The notes under the pieces are model-generated. The model was not told where the DNA came from and ran no database searches. It was given only the letters and a program-made list of their open reading frames with translations. Below are positions 24,966-34,307 of a stretch of 64,000 nt of DNA, piece by piece (position 1 is the stretch's first letter; each line of letters begins with the position of its first letter). A program made the position numbers and the translations under genes. Source of the stretch: JAOSJT01 sp035362335 (lineage in GTDB: Bacteria; Bacteroidota; Ignavibacteria; SZUA-365); the NCBI GenBank assembly GCA_035362335.1, contig DAOSDL010000026.1, positions 1 through 64,000 of the forward strand, given 5' to 3'.

Positions 24966-26287
24966 TGACAAGGAAGGACTGCGAACTGCTGCTGTCGCGT
25001 CTGATCAACCGCGGCAAGGCCGATGAGGTATTCGTGCTCCTGCGCGGGACCTCCGGCACCACGCTGCGTTTTGCCAACAATGCCGCGCTTCCTCCGCTGC
25101 GAGTCGACGATGTCAGCGCGCAGATCAGCGTGCGGCACGGCGGGCGCTATGCCACAGTGCAATGCGCCGCGTTCGACGATGCGACAATCGATGCCGCCTA
25201 CGAGCGCGCGCGGCGCATCGCCATGGAAATGCCGGATGCGGATATCGTTCCATTTCCCGAAGCCCGATTGGTACTCGAGGCTCCCATTTTCACACAACAC
25301 GACAGCGACATCGACAGCGCCTGGCGACGCAGCGCGGTGGAGCGCATTGTGTCCGCAGCGAAGCGCGAAGCCCTTGTCGCCACGGGCAGTGTCAGCAGCA
25401 GTGATTCGCTGCTCGCGTTGGCCTCGTCGCATGGACTGTTTCTTTACCAGGCCTCGTCGCTGCTCCTGCTCGACACGCGCGTGTACAGTGCGGACGGCTT
25501 GCGTACTGCCGCGGGACGGCTTGCGCGGCGCTCGCCTTCGGAAATCGACACCGCCTCGTATGTCGAGGAAATCATCGCTCGCTGCAAGCGCTGGAGCAAT
25601 CCGGTGGAGATCAAACCCGAGCGCCTGACGACGGTGTTCACCGCGCAGGCCACCGCCGAGCTTCTGCACCCACTCATTATGCAATTTTCCCAACGCGCCA
25701 TCGACGAGAACCGCAGTTTTCTCCGCCGCCTTGATGGCACGTCCTTCGTCGGCGCCACCATGTTCAAGGAAGAGGTGACGCTGAGCAGCGATCCCTTCTC
25801 CACCGTGCTTCCCTCTCTGCCCTTCACCGCCGAAGGCACGGAAATCAAAGCCACGCATTGGGTGCGTAAAGGTGTGATCGAAAGCATCGCGCTGGATCGC
25901 TTCGATGTGAAGAACAGTGACCGCGAAGCCGTCGCGCTGCCCAGCAATCTGTTGATGCGCGGTGGCGAACAGTCGCTCGACGAACTCATTGCCGAAACGC
26001 CGCGCGGACTGTTGGTGCATGGCTTCGCCTCGCTCGCCACCCTTGATCCGAAGAACTGTCTGCTGGGCGGCTCAACGCGTGACGGTGTGTTCCTGATCGA
26101 AGACGGCGTGGTGACCAAGCCGGTGCGGAATCTCTACCTGCGCGAAACGCCGGTGTACATGCTCAAGGAATTGCTCGCACTCGGGCGGCCCGAGGAAGTG
26201 ACGCCCACGGCGATGTACTTTCCCATGCTCGTACCACCCATGCGCGTCAAGGATGTGATGTACACACAGCTCAGTGGTGTGGTGTAA
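24965..26287 (+). CDS. TldE/PmbA-like partner protein
   Basis: A 440-aa homologue of the TldE/PmbA half of the TldD/TldE heterodimer. The family pattern is seen in VTLSSDPFSTVLPSLPFTAE followed by ALDRFDVKNSD. It has no signal peptide of its own, whereas the preceding TldD-like protein has a Tat signal, so it could be carried along by hitch-hiking export or stay in the cytosol. TldE proteins normally lack the zinc motif. The start overlaps the previous stop by one base (tgatg), which shows the pair is made together. Confidence 0.85.
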   Translation: MTRKDCELLLSRLINRGKADEVFVLLRGTSGTTLRFANNAALPPLRVDDVSAQISVRHGGRYATVQCAAFDDATIDAAYERARRIAMEMPDADIVPFPEARLVLEAPIFTQHDSDIDSAWRRSAVERIVSAAKREALVATGSVSSSDSLLALASSHGLFLYQASSLLLLDTRVYSADGLRTAAGRLARRSPSEIDTASYVEEIIARCKRWSNPVEIKPERLTTVFTAQATAELLHPLIMQFSQRAIDENRSFLRRLDGTSFVGATMFKEEVTLSSDPFSTVLPSLPFTAEGTEIKATHWVRKGVIESIALDRFDVKNSDREAVALPSNLLMRGGEQSLDELIAETPRGLLVHGFASLATLDPKNCLLGGSTRDGVFLIEDGVVTKPVRNLYLRETPVYMLKELLALGRPEEVTPTAMYFPMLVPPMRVKDVMYTQLSGVV

Positions 26288-26383
26288 AAGCCGAGGCGTG
26301 CCGCTGTAACGAATACGCAACTCCGCAGCAAGACGTGTCGCGGACACGCAGTCGACATGCATTGCAATGCGATGCCGTGCGCA

Positions 26384-27295
26384 TCAGGAATCGGCGGGAT
26401 GCTCCCGCTGTTTCCCGAAGCGCAGTGCGGAACCGATTTCCGAAACCAGCAGACCGAGGAACATGATCGCCGCGCCCGTGGCTTCGAGCGCGCTCATGCG
26501 CTCATCGAGAATCATCCAGGCCATGAGTGCGGCGAACACCGGTTCGAGCGAGAAAATGATGGCGGCTTTGGTGGGTGTGCTCTCACGCTGGTATTTCGAC
26601 TGCACGAAAATGGCTATCGACGAAGCGAACAGCGCCAGGTAGAGCAAGCCCAGCAGCGCATCGCCACTGATGTGCGTGGATGCGTCGCCGAGCAGCAGTG
26701 CTCCCGCGAAGCCCATGATCGAGGTGACCACGAATTGGTAGAACACGATTTCGCGGTGAAATTTTTCCTTGGTGAACACGTCGAGATACACGATGTAAAA
26801 GGCGAACACCACCGCGCAGAAGAGCACCAGCATGTCGCCGCTGTTGAAGTCGCCAGCACCGGGCATAGTGAACAGATACATTCCCACGGCGACAACAAGC
26901 ACGCCGATGAGATTCGCAATGGTGGGAAGGCGTCGCTCGATGGCGAGTTGCAGCATGGGCGTGAATATCACCATGGTGCCTGTGAGAAAACCGGCCTTGG
27001 AAGCGGTGGTTTGCACCAGGCCCACTGTTTGCAGCGCGAAACCTCCCCCGAGCATGAGACCGAGAATGATACCCGCCTTGAGCGAAGCGCGGTTTGTTGC
27101 GCGGATGTCGCGCCGGGTGTAGATTCCCACCATCAACGCCGCCAATGCGAAGCGCACGCCTTGCAGCATGAGCGGCGGCATGTCCTCGAGAATGACTTTG
27201 GTGACGGAAAAGGTCGATCCCCAGATGAGAGTAATCGCGATGAGATATCTGTCCGCTTTGGGAAACACGTTGCGTCCCGTGCTCGTGCTGCTCAT
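26384..27295 (-). CDS. EamA/DMT-family transporter
   Basis: A 303-aa inner-membrane protein with about ten hydrophobic helices in two repeats, each an EamA-like domain (LIWGSTFSVTKVIL at the start of the first; ALFASSIAIFVQSKYQRESTPTKAAIIFSLEPVF in the second). The family exports amino acids, nucleosides or other small metabolites; the substrate cannot be read from sequence. The ATG at 27295 is chosen because the reading frame upstream of it overlaps the divergent lipoprotein gene. It converges with the TldE-like gene, 96 bases away. Confidence 0.9.
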   Translation of the reverse strand: MSSTSTGRNVFPKADRYLIAITLIWGSTFSVTKVILEDMPPLMLQGVRFALAALMVGIYTRRDIRATNRASLKAGIILGLMLGGGFALQTVGLVQTTASKAGFLTGTMVIFTPMLQLAIERRLPTIANLIGVLVVAVGMYLFTMPGAGDFNSGDMLVLFCAVVFAFYIVYLDVFTKEKFHREIVFYQFVVTSIMGFAGALLLGDASTHISGDALLGLLYLALFASSIAIFVQSKYQRESTPTKAAIIFSLEPVFAALMAWMILDERMSALEATGAAIMFLGLLVSEIGSALRFGKQREHPADS

Positions 27296-27581
27296 GGTCC
27301 TCGCAGTGAGTGTGATCGGTTGTGACGAACAGCGCGCGCGCACGTTGTCCGACGACGAGTTCGAACAAATATACGGCGACATCCTCTATCTCGGTGAACT
27401 GCATCGCGGCGACACCCTGGCGATGCGGCGTGGCATCGATTCCGTGCTGCGTGCGCACGACACCGACAGCAGCGCGTTGCTCGCCACCGCGCGCGAACTC
27501 TGCACGCGTCCCGAGGATTTGCACGCCGTATATCGCAACGTGCTGTTGCGCTTCGATACGAGTGCGGGCGCGGGGGAATGA
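27240..27581 (+). CDS. Small predicted lipoprotein, DUF4296-like
   Basis: A 113-aa protein with the signal peptide VLVLLMVLAVSVIGC; the lipobox Cys is at about residue 27. The mature part (LSDDEFEQIYGDILYLGELH) resembles the start of DUF4296 lipoproteins common in Bacteroidota. The start is uncertain: ATG 27240 has a weak GAGAG before it and would overlap the 5' end of the divergent transporter gene by 56 bases. A downstream ATG at 27294 would avoid that but leaves a very short signal. No function is known. Confidence 0.7.
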   Translation: MRYLSALGNTLRPVLVLLMVLAVSVIGCDEQRARTLSDDEFEQIYGDILYLGELHRGDTLAMRRGIDSVLRAHDTDSSALLATARELCTRPEDLHAVYRNVLLRFDTSAGAGE

Positions 27582-27600
27582 GTTTTTCTGGGCTGGCTGA

Positions 27601-27753
27601 GCGCGGGATACATTTGAAGAGATGAAAGAGAGCGGAGAGAGCGGAGAGGAAGTGTTGAGGGTGCTTCCCGCTCGAATCCTGCTGGCTGGCTGAGTTCGTG
27701 ATACATTCGAAGAGAGCGCGGAGAGCGCCGAGGGCGCGGAGAAATGTTTGAGG
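27601..27753. repeat. Intergenic repeat module A, two diverged copies
   Basis: The copy at 27694-27753 begins gttcgtgatacattcgaag and matches the 5654-5713 copy apart from a handful of bases. The copy at 27601-27660 is more diverged (catttgaagagatgaaagag core) but keeps the gttgagg end. They occupy the start of the gene-free stretch 27582-28085 between the lipoprotein and the response regulator. Confidence 0.8.
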
Positions 27754-27793
27754 TCGCTTCCTGCTCGATCCGTGCGCCCCGCGGCAATCGAGC

Positions 27794-28020
27794 CAACGCA
27801 AGGGCGCAGAGACGCTAAGCCGCGAACCCTCCGAGCCCTCGGTGTGGCGAAGCCCTCCGGGTGCTCCGTGCCAGCGAAGCACGCGATTCCTCCTGGCCCT
27901 CGGTGTGGCGAAGCCCTCTGGGATCTCCGTGTCAGCGAAGAGCCCTGTGTTGGCGAAGCCCTCTGGGTACTCTGTGTTCCCGCGAAGCGCTCCGTGTACT
28001 CTGTGTTCCAGCGAAGCCCC
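27794..28020. repeat. Intergenic repeat module B, expanded tandem copy
   Basis: It begins like the 5846 copy (caacgcaagggcgcagagac), but the second half is amplified: ggtgtggcgaagccctc occurs near 27841 and 27901, and looser tggcgaagccctctggg and ccagcgaagcc units continue to about 28020. The tail 28021-28085 is a pyrimidine-rich stretch with no feature I recognise. Confidence 0.75.
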
Positions 28021-28085
28021 TCCTTACCCTCCTCTCCTCCTTACTCTCATTCTTTACTGGCTGCGACACAGCACGAAAGATACGA

Positions 28086-29459
28086 TCAGCGGTCCCCTAC
28101 GCCGGCGGGATTGTTGATGGCGTACTTCTTCATCTTGGAGTAGAGGTGACTGCGCTGGATGTCGAGTTCTTCTGCGGTTTTGGAGATGTTCCACTCATTT
28201 TTTTCGAGGCGATGGACGATGAAGCGCCGTTCCATCCTGTCCTTGTAGTCCTGGAAGGTGCCTTCCATTGACAGTCCTTCTTCCTGCGGCGCGGCGGCAC
28301 CGAGAACATAGCGGGCGACATCGGTGGCGGTGATGGTGTCGGAAACCATGATGACAAGGCGCTCGACGGCGTTGCGCAATTCGCGCACATTGCCCGTCCA
28401 GGGCAGGTCGCAGAGTCGACGCAGGGCCGCTTCGTCGATGCCGCGCGGCGGCAGCTTGTTTTTCGCGCAACTCTGCTCGAGGAAGTAACGCACCAGAGCG
28501 GGTATGTCGTCGCGACGCTCGCGCAACGGCGGCACGACGATCGGGATCACGTTGAGGCGATGGAAGAGATCCTCGCGAAAACGTCCCTCGCGTATTTCCA
28601 GCGCGAGATCCTTGTTGGTCGCGGCGATCACACGCACGCTCACGGTGATGCGCTTGCCTCCGCCCACGCGCTCGAAGGTGCCCTCCTCCAACACGCGGAG
28701 CACCTTGGCCTGGGCCGACGGACTCATGTCGCCGATCTCATCGAGAAAAAGGATGCCGCCATCGGCTTGCTCGAATTTTCCGATGCGCTGCTGCATGGCG
28801 CCGGTGAAGGAGCCCTTCTCGTGGCCGAACAGTTCCGACTCGATCAGCTCGTGCGGAATGGCGGCGCAATTCACCTCCACCATGTCCTTGTGCGCGCGCG
28901 TGCTCATGCGGTGTATGGCCTTCGCCACCAGCTCCTTGCCGCTGCCGTTCTCGCCGGTGATCAACACGAAGGCCTCGGTGGGTGCCACTCGGGCGATGCG
29001 CTCGTGCAATTCGCGCATGGCTGGAGAATTTCCGATCATCATATCCGCCGCTTCGAGGCGCTCGCGCATGCTGCGGTTCTCGGCCAGCAGCGCGGTTTGC
29101 GTGATGGCGTTGCGCAGCGTGATGAGGATTTTCTCGCGATCCGGCGGCTTCGAAAGAAAATCGAAGGCCCCCTTTTTCGTCGCTTCAACAGCGGTCTCGA
29201 TGCTGCCGTGTCCGGTGAGCAGCACCACAGGCACGCCCGGGGCTTCGCGGCGGAGATGCTCGAGTGTTTCGAGTCCGTCCATGCCGGACATTTTCACATC
29301 CAGGAGAATGGCATCGGGCGCGTGCCGTCGCACGGTGTCCAGAGCCTGTTGACCGCTCTCGGCCTCGCTCACCGCGTACCCCTCGTATTCGAGCGTCATG
29401 CGAAGTGTGTCGCGTATGCTTTTTTCGTCGTCAACGATGAGGATGCTGTGCTTGCCCAT
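28086..29459 (-). CDS. NtrC-type sigma-54-dependent response regulator
   Basis: A 457-aa transcriptional activator. The receiver domain (1-120) has the acidic pair DD at 10-11, the phospho-acceptor Asp54 (LLDVKMSG) and Lys in LSKPPD. The AAA+ domain has Walker A GENGSGKE and Walker B GILFLDEIGDM. The sigma-54 contact loop is GSFTGA, a variant of the usual GAFTGA. The C-terminal helix-turn-helix is Fis-like (ISKTAEELDIQRSHLYSKMKK). No histidine kinase is adjacent, so its partner is elsewhere. It overlaps the preceding unknown gene by 29 bases, which suggests co-translation. Confidence 0.96.
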   Translation of the reverse strand: MGKHSILIVDDEKSIRDTLRMTLEYEGYAVSEAESGQQALDTVRRHAPDAILLDVKMSGMDGLETLEHLRREAPGVPVVLLTGHGSIETAVEATKKGAFDFLSKPPDREKILITLRNAITQTALLAENRSMRERLEAADMMIGNSPAMRELHERIARVAPTEAFVLITGENGSGKELVAKAIHRMSTRAHKDMVEVNCAAIPHELIESELFGHEKGSFTGAMQQRIGKFEQADGGILFLDEIGDMSPSAQAKVLRVLEEGTFERVGGGKRITVSVRVIAATNKDLALEIREGRFREDLFHRLNVIPIVVPPLRERRDDIPALVRYFLEQSCAKNKLPPRGIDEAALRRLCDLPWTGNVRELRNAVERLVIMVSDTITATDVARYVLGAAAPQEEGLSMEGTFQDYKDRMERRFIVHRLEKNEWNISKTAEELDIQRSHLYSKMKKYAINNPAGVGDR

Positions 29460-30243
29460 GATGCTTGTCGTAGAGGTGAAAAAGGTCCGACGGACGTACG
29501 TCGCGCCGTTGTTGAAGTTGCAAGGCGAAGGCGATGCCCAGGCGGTTCGCCACAATGTCGCGCTCGTCGCGGGAGCCCTCGAGTTTGAATACGGATTCGA
29601 GCCATTCCACAAGCTCTCCCACTGTATCCGCAACATCGGGATTGTTGAGTACGAGCTGCAAGAGCGCCGAACCGAAAAAATGCGGGAGTTTGTCGCGGTC
29701 GCCCGATGCGGGTGTCGTGAGAAAGAGCCGCGCCGGGAGCCGTCGCAGACGCGCGGCGAAGTGCTCTTCCGATTCGGTGGACACCGGCACGATAACAGTC
29801 CACGCCAGCAGGGGCACGGTCGCTGGAAAACGCCGATACGGCAAGGTGGCCCAGGTCAGCGCCAGCAAGGCCACGCGTGCGTCGCCCTCGGCGCCGCGTA
29901 AGGCCATGGCATAGAGGAGATCGAGACGCCGCACATCCTCTTCGCGCGTCGCGGCTTCACGTTCGGGCAAGGCGCGTATCGCATCGCGCAGATCCAGCAT
30001 GACAACGAGTTCGGCGGGGTACAGCAGCGAACGCAACGCCCGCGCAATGCTCCATTCCGGCAATGGCGGTAACGCGCTGCGACTCGTATCCCCGGCGGCG
30101 GGACTCGTCCCGCTCGCGAACGGATTGCCCGAGGCAAGCGCCAGCGCGCGCGGCTGCGCGTCCAGGGTCTGCCACGGACACAAGGAAATCACGACGGTGC
30201 ACGTGGCGACGAGGAGCACGATACACTGGCTCCGTATCAACAT
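29431..30243 (-). CDS. Exported protein of unknown function
   Basis: A 270-aa protein with an N-terminal hydrophobic segment (CIVLLVATCTVVISLCPW), followed by a mixed region and then leucine/arginine-rich helices to the C-terminus. I recognise no domain. Its ATG at 30243 overlaps the stop of the carboxyltransferase gene by one base, and its own end overlaps the response-regulator start by 29 bases. It is therefore sandwiched in a translationally coupled trio and may be needed for, or sensed by, the regulator. Confidence 0.7.
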   Translation of the reverse strand: MLIRSQCIVLLVATCTVVISLCPWQTLDAQPRALALASGNPFASGTSPAAGDTSRSALPPLPEWSIARALRSLLYPAELVVMLDLRDAIRALPEREAATREEDVRRLDLLYAMALRGAEGDARVALLALTWATLPYRRFPATVPLLAWTVIVPVSTESEEHFAARLRRLPARLFLTTPASGDRDKLPHFFGSALLQLVLNNPDVADTVGELVEWLESVFKLEGSRDERDIVANRLGIAFALQLQQRRDVRPSDLFHLYDKHHGQAQHPHR

Positions 30244-31895
30244 CAGGTCTGCATCACGCCGGGATTGAAGACGGGAAGATCGGGATTGCAATCGGCGGCC
30301 GCGAGCGATGTGGAAATCACGCGCCGCGTATCCGCCGGGTCAATAATGCCGTCGATCCACAGACGCGCAGCCGCGTAGTAAGGACTCATCTGTTCGTCGT
30401 ATTGCTTCTGTATGCTCGCCAGCAAATTCTGCTGTTCCTCGGGACTGATGTCCTTGCCGCTGTGCTTCATTTGCGACAGGCGGATTTCGAGCAGTGTTTT
30501 ACTGGCCTGCGCCCCGCCCATCACAGCGATTTGCGCGCTGGGCCAGGCGAAGATGAAGCGCGGATCGTAGGCCTTGCCGCACATGGCGTAATTGCCCGCG
30601 CCGAAGCTGTTGCCGGTGATGATGGTGATTTTCGGTACGACGCTGTTCGCCACCGCGTTCACCATTTTCGCACCGTCTTTGATAATGCCGCCATGCTCGG
30701 CACGGGAGCCGACCATGAATCCCGACACGTCCTGCAAAAACAACAAGGGGATGCGCTTCTGATTGCAATTCATGATGAAGCGCGTGGCCTTGTCGGCGCT
30801 GTCGCTGTAAATCACACCGCCGATCTGCATTTCGCCTTTACCATTGCGCACAATGGTGCGCTGATTTGCCACGATGCCCACCGACCAGCCGTCGACGCGT
30901 GCATAGGCGCAGAGCAGGGTTTTACCGTAATCGGCCTTGTACTCGATGTACTCGCTGTCGTCCACCAGACATTCGAGAACGGCTGCGACATCATAGGGCT
31001 TGGAGCGGTCGCGCGGGACGATACCGTAGAGATCGGTGGCGGGACGCCGAGGTTCGCGCGCTGCAATGCGATCGAAGCCCGCGTGACGGCGTTCGCCCAG
31101 ATGCGAGACCAGCCCGCGAATGGTGGCGAGGCAGGTGGGATCGTCGGGCATGCGGTAGTCGGTCACGCCGCTCACTTCGCTGTGCACGCGCGCGCCGCCC
31201 AGACTCTCGTTGTCGGTCTCCTCGCCAATGGCTGCCTTGACCAGATGCGCTCCGGCGAGAAACACCGATCCTGTGCCTTCGACGATCAGTGCTTCGTCGC
31301 TCATGATGGGCAGATACGCGCCGCCAGCCACGCAATGCCCCATGATGGCTGCGATCTGCGGAATGCCGCGCGAGGACATGATGGCGTTGTTGCGGAAAAT
31401 TCTTCCGAAATGCTCTTTGTCGGGAAAAATCTCATCCTGCATCGGCAGAAACACACCAGCGGAGTCCACCAGGTAGATGATGGGCAGATTGTTCTCCATG
31501 GCGATTTCCTGCGCGCGGAGATTTTTCTTCGCGGTGATGGGAAACCAGGCGCCCGCTTTGACGGTGGCGTCGTTGGCCACGATCACGCAGAGACGTCCGT
31601 GAATGCTGCCAATACCGAACACCGTGCCTGCCGAGGGTGCTCCGCCATGCTCGGTGTACATCTCCCAGGCGGTGAACAGGCCTATTTCAAGAAAATGCGT
31701 GTCCGGATCAAGCAGGGCTTCGATGCGTTCACGCGCGGTCATTTTCCCGCGGGCATGGTGTTTTTCCACCGCCTTTTTTCCCCCGCCCATGCGCACGTGT
31801 TCCTCGCGCGCGTGGAGGATGCGCAGGAGATTTTTCATCGCATCGTCGTTGACCAACGCGGTCTCGTCCAAGGCCTTGTGTTCCGTATCCGCCAT
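30243..31895 (-). CDS. Acyl-CoA carboxylase carboxyltransferase (MccB/PccB-like)
   Basis: A 550-aa protein with the two crotonase-like halves of a biotin-dependent carboxyltransferase beta subunit, closest in pattern to methylcrotonyl-CoA carboxylase beta (ARGKMTARERIEALLDP, VDSAGVFLPMQDEIFPD, QDVSGFMVGSRAEHGGIIK, NSFGAGNYAMCGKAYDPRF). Such enzymes transfer CO2 from biotin to an acyl-CoA in leucine or odd-chain acid breakdown. The biotin-carboxylase partner is not adjacent; accC/accB at 20741-22565 are the fatty-acid type. The ATG at 31895 (MADTEHK) is preferred over the longer frame. Confidence 0.92.
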   Translation of the reverse strand: MADTEHKALDETALVNDDAMKNLLRILHAREEHVRMGGGKKAVEKHHARGKMTARERIEALLDPDTHFLEIGLFTAWEMYTEHGGAPSAGTVFGIGSIHGRLCVIVANDATVKAGAWFPITAKKNLRAQEIAMENNLPIIYLVDSAGVFLPMQDEIFPDKEHFGRIFRNNAIMSSRGIPQIAAIMGHCVAGGAYLPIMSDEALIVEGTGSVFLAGAHLVKAAIGEETDNESLGGARVHSEVSGVTDYRMPDDPTCLATIRGLVSHLGERRHAGFDRIAAREPRRPATDLYGIVPRDRSKPYDVAAVLECLVDDSEYIEYKADYGKTLLCAYARVDGWSVGIVANQRTIVRNGKGEMQIGGVIYSDSADKATRFIMNCNQKRIPLLFLQDVSGFMVGSRAEHGGIIKDGAKMVNAVANSVVPKITIITGNSFGAGNYAMCGKAYDPRFIFAWPSAQIAVMGGAQASKTLLEIRLSQMKHSGKDISPEEQQNLLASIQKQYDEQMSPYYAAARLWIDGIIDPADTRRVISTSLAAADCNPDLPVFNPGVMQT

Positions 31896-31969
31896 GCATA
31901 TTCTCGCTTCGTGAGTGATAGTGGAAAATACAACGCGGGGTGCCGCACTACAACTTGCCGGGTGGCGCG

Positions 31970-32014
31970 AAAACGACGGCGGGGACGCGGTTCCATGAGG
32001 CGACCGCATCCCCG
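31970..32014 (-). terminator. Rho-independent terminator after the VWA/OmpA gene
   Basis: The 11-nt arms cggggacgcgg (31980-31990) and ccgcatccccg (32004-32014) pair with one wobble on the minus strand around a 13-nt loop. On the minus strand, a run of four T follows shortly after. It lies 27 bases beyond the stop of the gene at 32041. Confidence 0.6.
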
Positions 32015-32040
32015 CTCGCGGGTTTCGAGGCAACAGGCGG

Positions 32041-34095
32041 TCAACGCTCGATGCGCAAACCCACCGTACGATTGTAGAAGCGTCCCTCGGGCGTGTCGTT
32101 GGAGAAAATCGGCGAGCTTTCGCCTAAACCCACCGAGGTCACCCGCTCGGCACTGGCTGCATCGAGCTTGCCGAGGAGTATGCTCCGCACCGCATCGGCG
32201 CGTTGCTGCGAGAGTTTGAGATTGTACTCTTCGCTGCCAATCACGTCGGTGAAGCCATTGACGGTGATCGTGGCCCCCGCGGTGATACGCGGGTACACGT
32301 ACTCGTCCATGATGCGCTGATTGCGTTCGCCTGGTTCGGCCACATCGAAAGGAAAGAGGATGAGGCTGATTTTCTCGACGGTGATGCCGTCCGCCGACAC
32401 CTCGACATTCTTCCGGCGCTCGCTTTTCACCTCACGCACGGCAATGCCCAACGGCTCGGTCAGGAAGCTGTCGCCTGCGCGATCGGCCACCAGAAAACGA
32501 TGGGTGAGCGCGCCACTGCTGGCAGGCAGTTCACCGGAACGATTTTTCCAATTCCAGGATATCCGCGGCTCATGTTGCGCACCGCCACGGCTGTCGAACT
32601 CTCTTCCCTGCTGCTCGGTGGTCAGCGTCCAACTCTCCAGTCCTTCCTCCGCATCGACTGTTGTGGTAAAGGTCACCATCTCGGGCCGCACAGTGGCGAT
32701 GCGCCGCACGAAGGTTACGGGACGCATCAGCTGCCAGCTCTCGGAGGTGATTTCCACCCGGCGGTTCTCGGCCTGTCCCATGCTATCGCGCGAGGACGAG
32801 GCTACAGGCGGCAAAGCACCCGAGGCCAAGGTCATGCGCTGCTCGTCCACACCCCAGACCAGACGCAGATAGTCGCGTACGGCTTCGGCGCGCTTGGCGG
32901 CGATGGTTTTATCGTTCCGCTCGTTGCCTGTGGCGTTGTTGTAGCCGGTGATGGTGATGGCCGCGGAGGGATCGCGCTGCAGGCGGCTGCCGAGCACATT
33001 GAGCACGTTGTAGTAAAAATCGAGCGCACCGCCTTCGATGGCGCTTTCATCAAACGCCGTAACTCCGCTTCCTGTAATGCGCACGTAGCGATCGGGTAAG
33101 GTGGATTGTCCCTGATCGAAGAAGACGTAATTCAGCAAGGGGAAGGTTTCGCGTATGATTTCCTCCTCCATCACTAATTCAGTCGTGTTGGCTGCGAGTG
33201 AGGCCTTGGGCGGTGCTTTGAAGCTGCATGTCACCGTGTACCCTTTGGCAACGATTTTTTTGGCGATTTCCTCGAAAATCCGTCCGAGGTCATCGGCTTT
33301 CGAGGCGATGAAATGCTCACCGCCCGTGTTCTTCGCCACATCCATCAAAAAGGCATTGGCCTTGGTCAGGTAATCGATGGTGTAGTAGGTGGTGCCCCGA
33401 TGCACGGAGGTCAGCGCCGTGGCGGGATCCACCATACTCTTGTTGTCCTCGCCATCGCTGAAAATGATGGCGAAGCTTTTGTCCACCGAACCAGTGTCGG
33501 CCTCGATCTGTTGCCGCACGGCATACACCCCATCGTACAGGTAGGTGTTGCGCGTCAGGTTGCGCTCCACAATCATGCGCTTGGTGTATTCCACCGCGCG
33601 CTCCTTGTCGTAGGTGTACGGGTGTCGCACCAGCGGCATGGGACGCTTATCGTAGAAAAATGGCGGAGCCGCATTTTCGCCTTCACGGAAAAACATCACC
33701 GATACACGGACGGCTTTGGAGAATCCCCGGATGGTCTGCTCGAGCGTGCGCCGCAACACCTCGAGATGGGGATTCATGGATTGGCTGTTGTCCACCATGA
33801 AAATCACCCGCATCACGGTATTCTCCACCGCGGTGATTTCCTTCACCTCGTGAATGGTCGCCACCTTTTTGCCTTTGGTGATGCGAAAATCCTTCGTGCC
33901 GAGGCCCGGAATGTGCTCACCGAGTTGATTGACCGGCGTTATGGTAATCACCAGCGGCGTACCCTCGCGCACATCGCGCACTTCGGACTTCACGACGGAT
34001 TGATTGATGCACTCGAGTCGCAACGGCTGATCCGTTTGCGACCGCAGCTGAGGCGATAGCAGAAACAGCAGCAGGACGATGGTCGAACGACGCAT
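32041..34095 (-). CDS. VWA-domain protein with two OmpA-like domains
   Basis: A 684-aa exported protein. The signal peptide is MRRSTIVLLLFLLSPQLRSQ. A von Willebrand A domain at about 95-290 has an intact MIDAS motif (VDNSQS, with FSDGED). The first OmpA-like domain is at about 335-480 (YVFFDQGQSTLPDRY, ITGYNNATGNERND, RAEAVRDYLRLVWG). The C-terminal OmpA-like domain is at about 590-684 (ITVNGFTDVIGSEEYN, SQQRADAVRSILL). It would bind peptidoglycan and present an adhesion-type domain. The start at 34095 is fixed by a strong GGAGGAG a few bases upstream. It shares the double-OmpA layout with the 38838 gene, but that gene has a barrel in place of VWA. Confidence 0.9.
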   Translation of the reverse strand: MRRSTIVLLLFLLSPQLRSQTDQPLRLECINQSVVKSEVRDVREGTPLVITITPVNQLGEHIPGLGTKDFRITKGKKVATIHEVKEITAVENTVMRVIFMVDNSQSMNPHLEVLRRTLEQTIRGFSKAVRVSVMFFREGENAAPPFFYDKRPMPLVRHPYTYDKERAVEYTKRMIVERNLTRNTYLYDGVYAVRQQIEADTGSVDKSFAIIFSDGEDNKSMVDPATALTSVHRGTTYYTIDYLTKANAFLMDVAKNTGGEHFIASKADDLGRIFEEIAKKIVAKGYTVTCSFKAPPKASLAANTTELVMEEEIIRETFPLLNYVFFDQGQSTLPDRYVRITGSGVTAFDESAIEGGALDFYYNVLNVLGSRLQRDPSAAITITGYNNATGNERNDKTIAAKRAEAVRDYLRLVWGVDEQRMTLASGALPPVASSSRDSMGQAENRRVEITSESWQLMRPVTFVRRIATVRPEMVTFTTTVDAEEGLESWTLTTEQQGREFDSRGGAQHEPRISWNWKNRSGELPASSGALTHRFLVADRAGDSFLTEPLGIAVREVKSERRKNVEVSADGITVEKISLILFPFDVAEPGERNQRIMDEYVYPRITAGATITVNGFTDVIGSEEYNLKLSQQRADAVRSILLGKLDAASAERVTSVGLGESSPIFSNDTPEGRFYNRTVGLRIER

Positions 34096-34307
34096 ATTCT
34101 CCTCCATGGTTGTGCTCGTAACGATCATTCGCAAGCGTCTCATGGCTTCCCCGTTTGTCGATTCTCCTGGAATCGCGATGGGACGCACATGAGGCGCCGG
34201 GCCTTTTGGCGTTATTTTTCAACCTGTTACACGCTTCAACGCAAGCGCTTGCGCAATGGGCTCGCCTTCGCTATGGGCCTTGCTTGCGCCGCGTCGGGCG
34301 GACACGC

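Noticed and set aside
30063..32219. 718-codon plus-strand frame opposite the carboxyltransferase
   Set aside because: The minus-strand gene has all family motifs; this frame has none.
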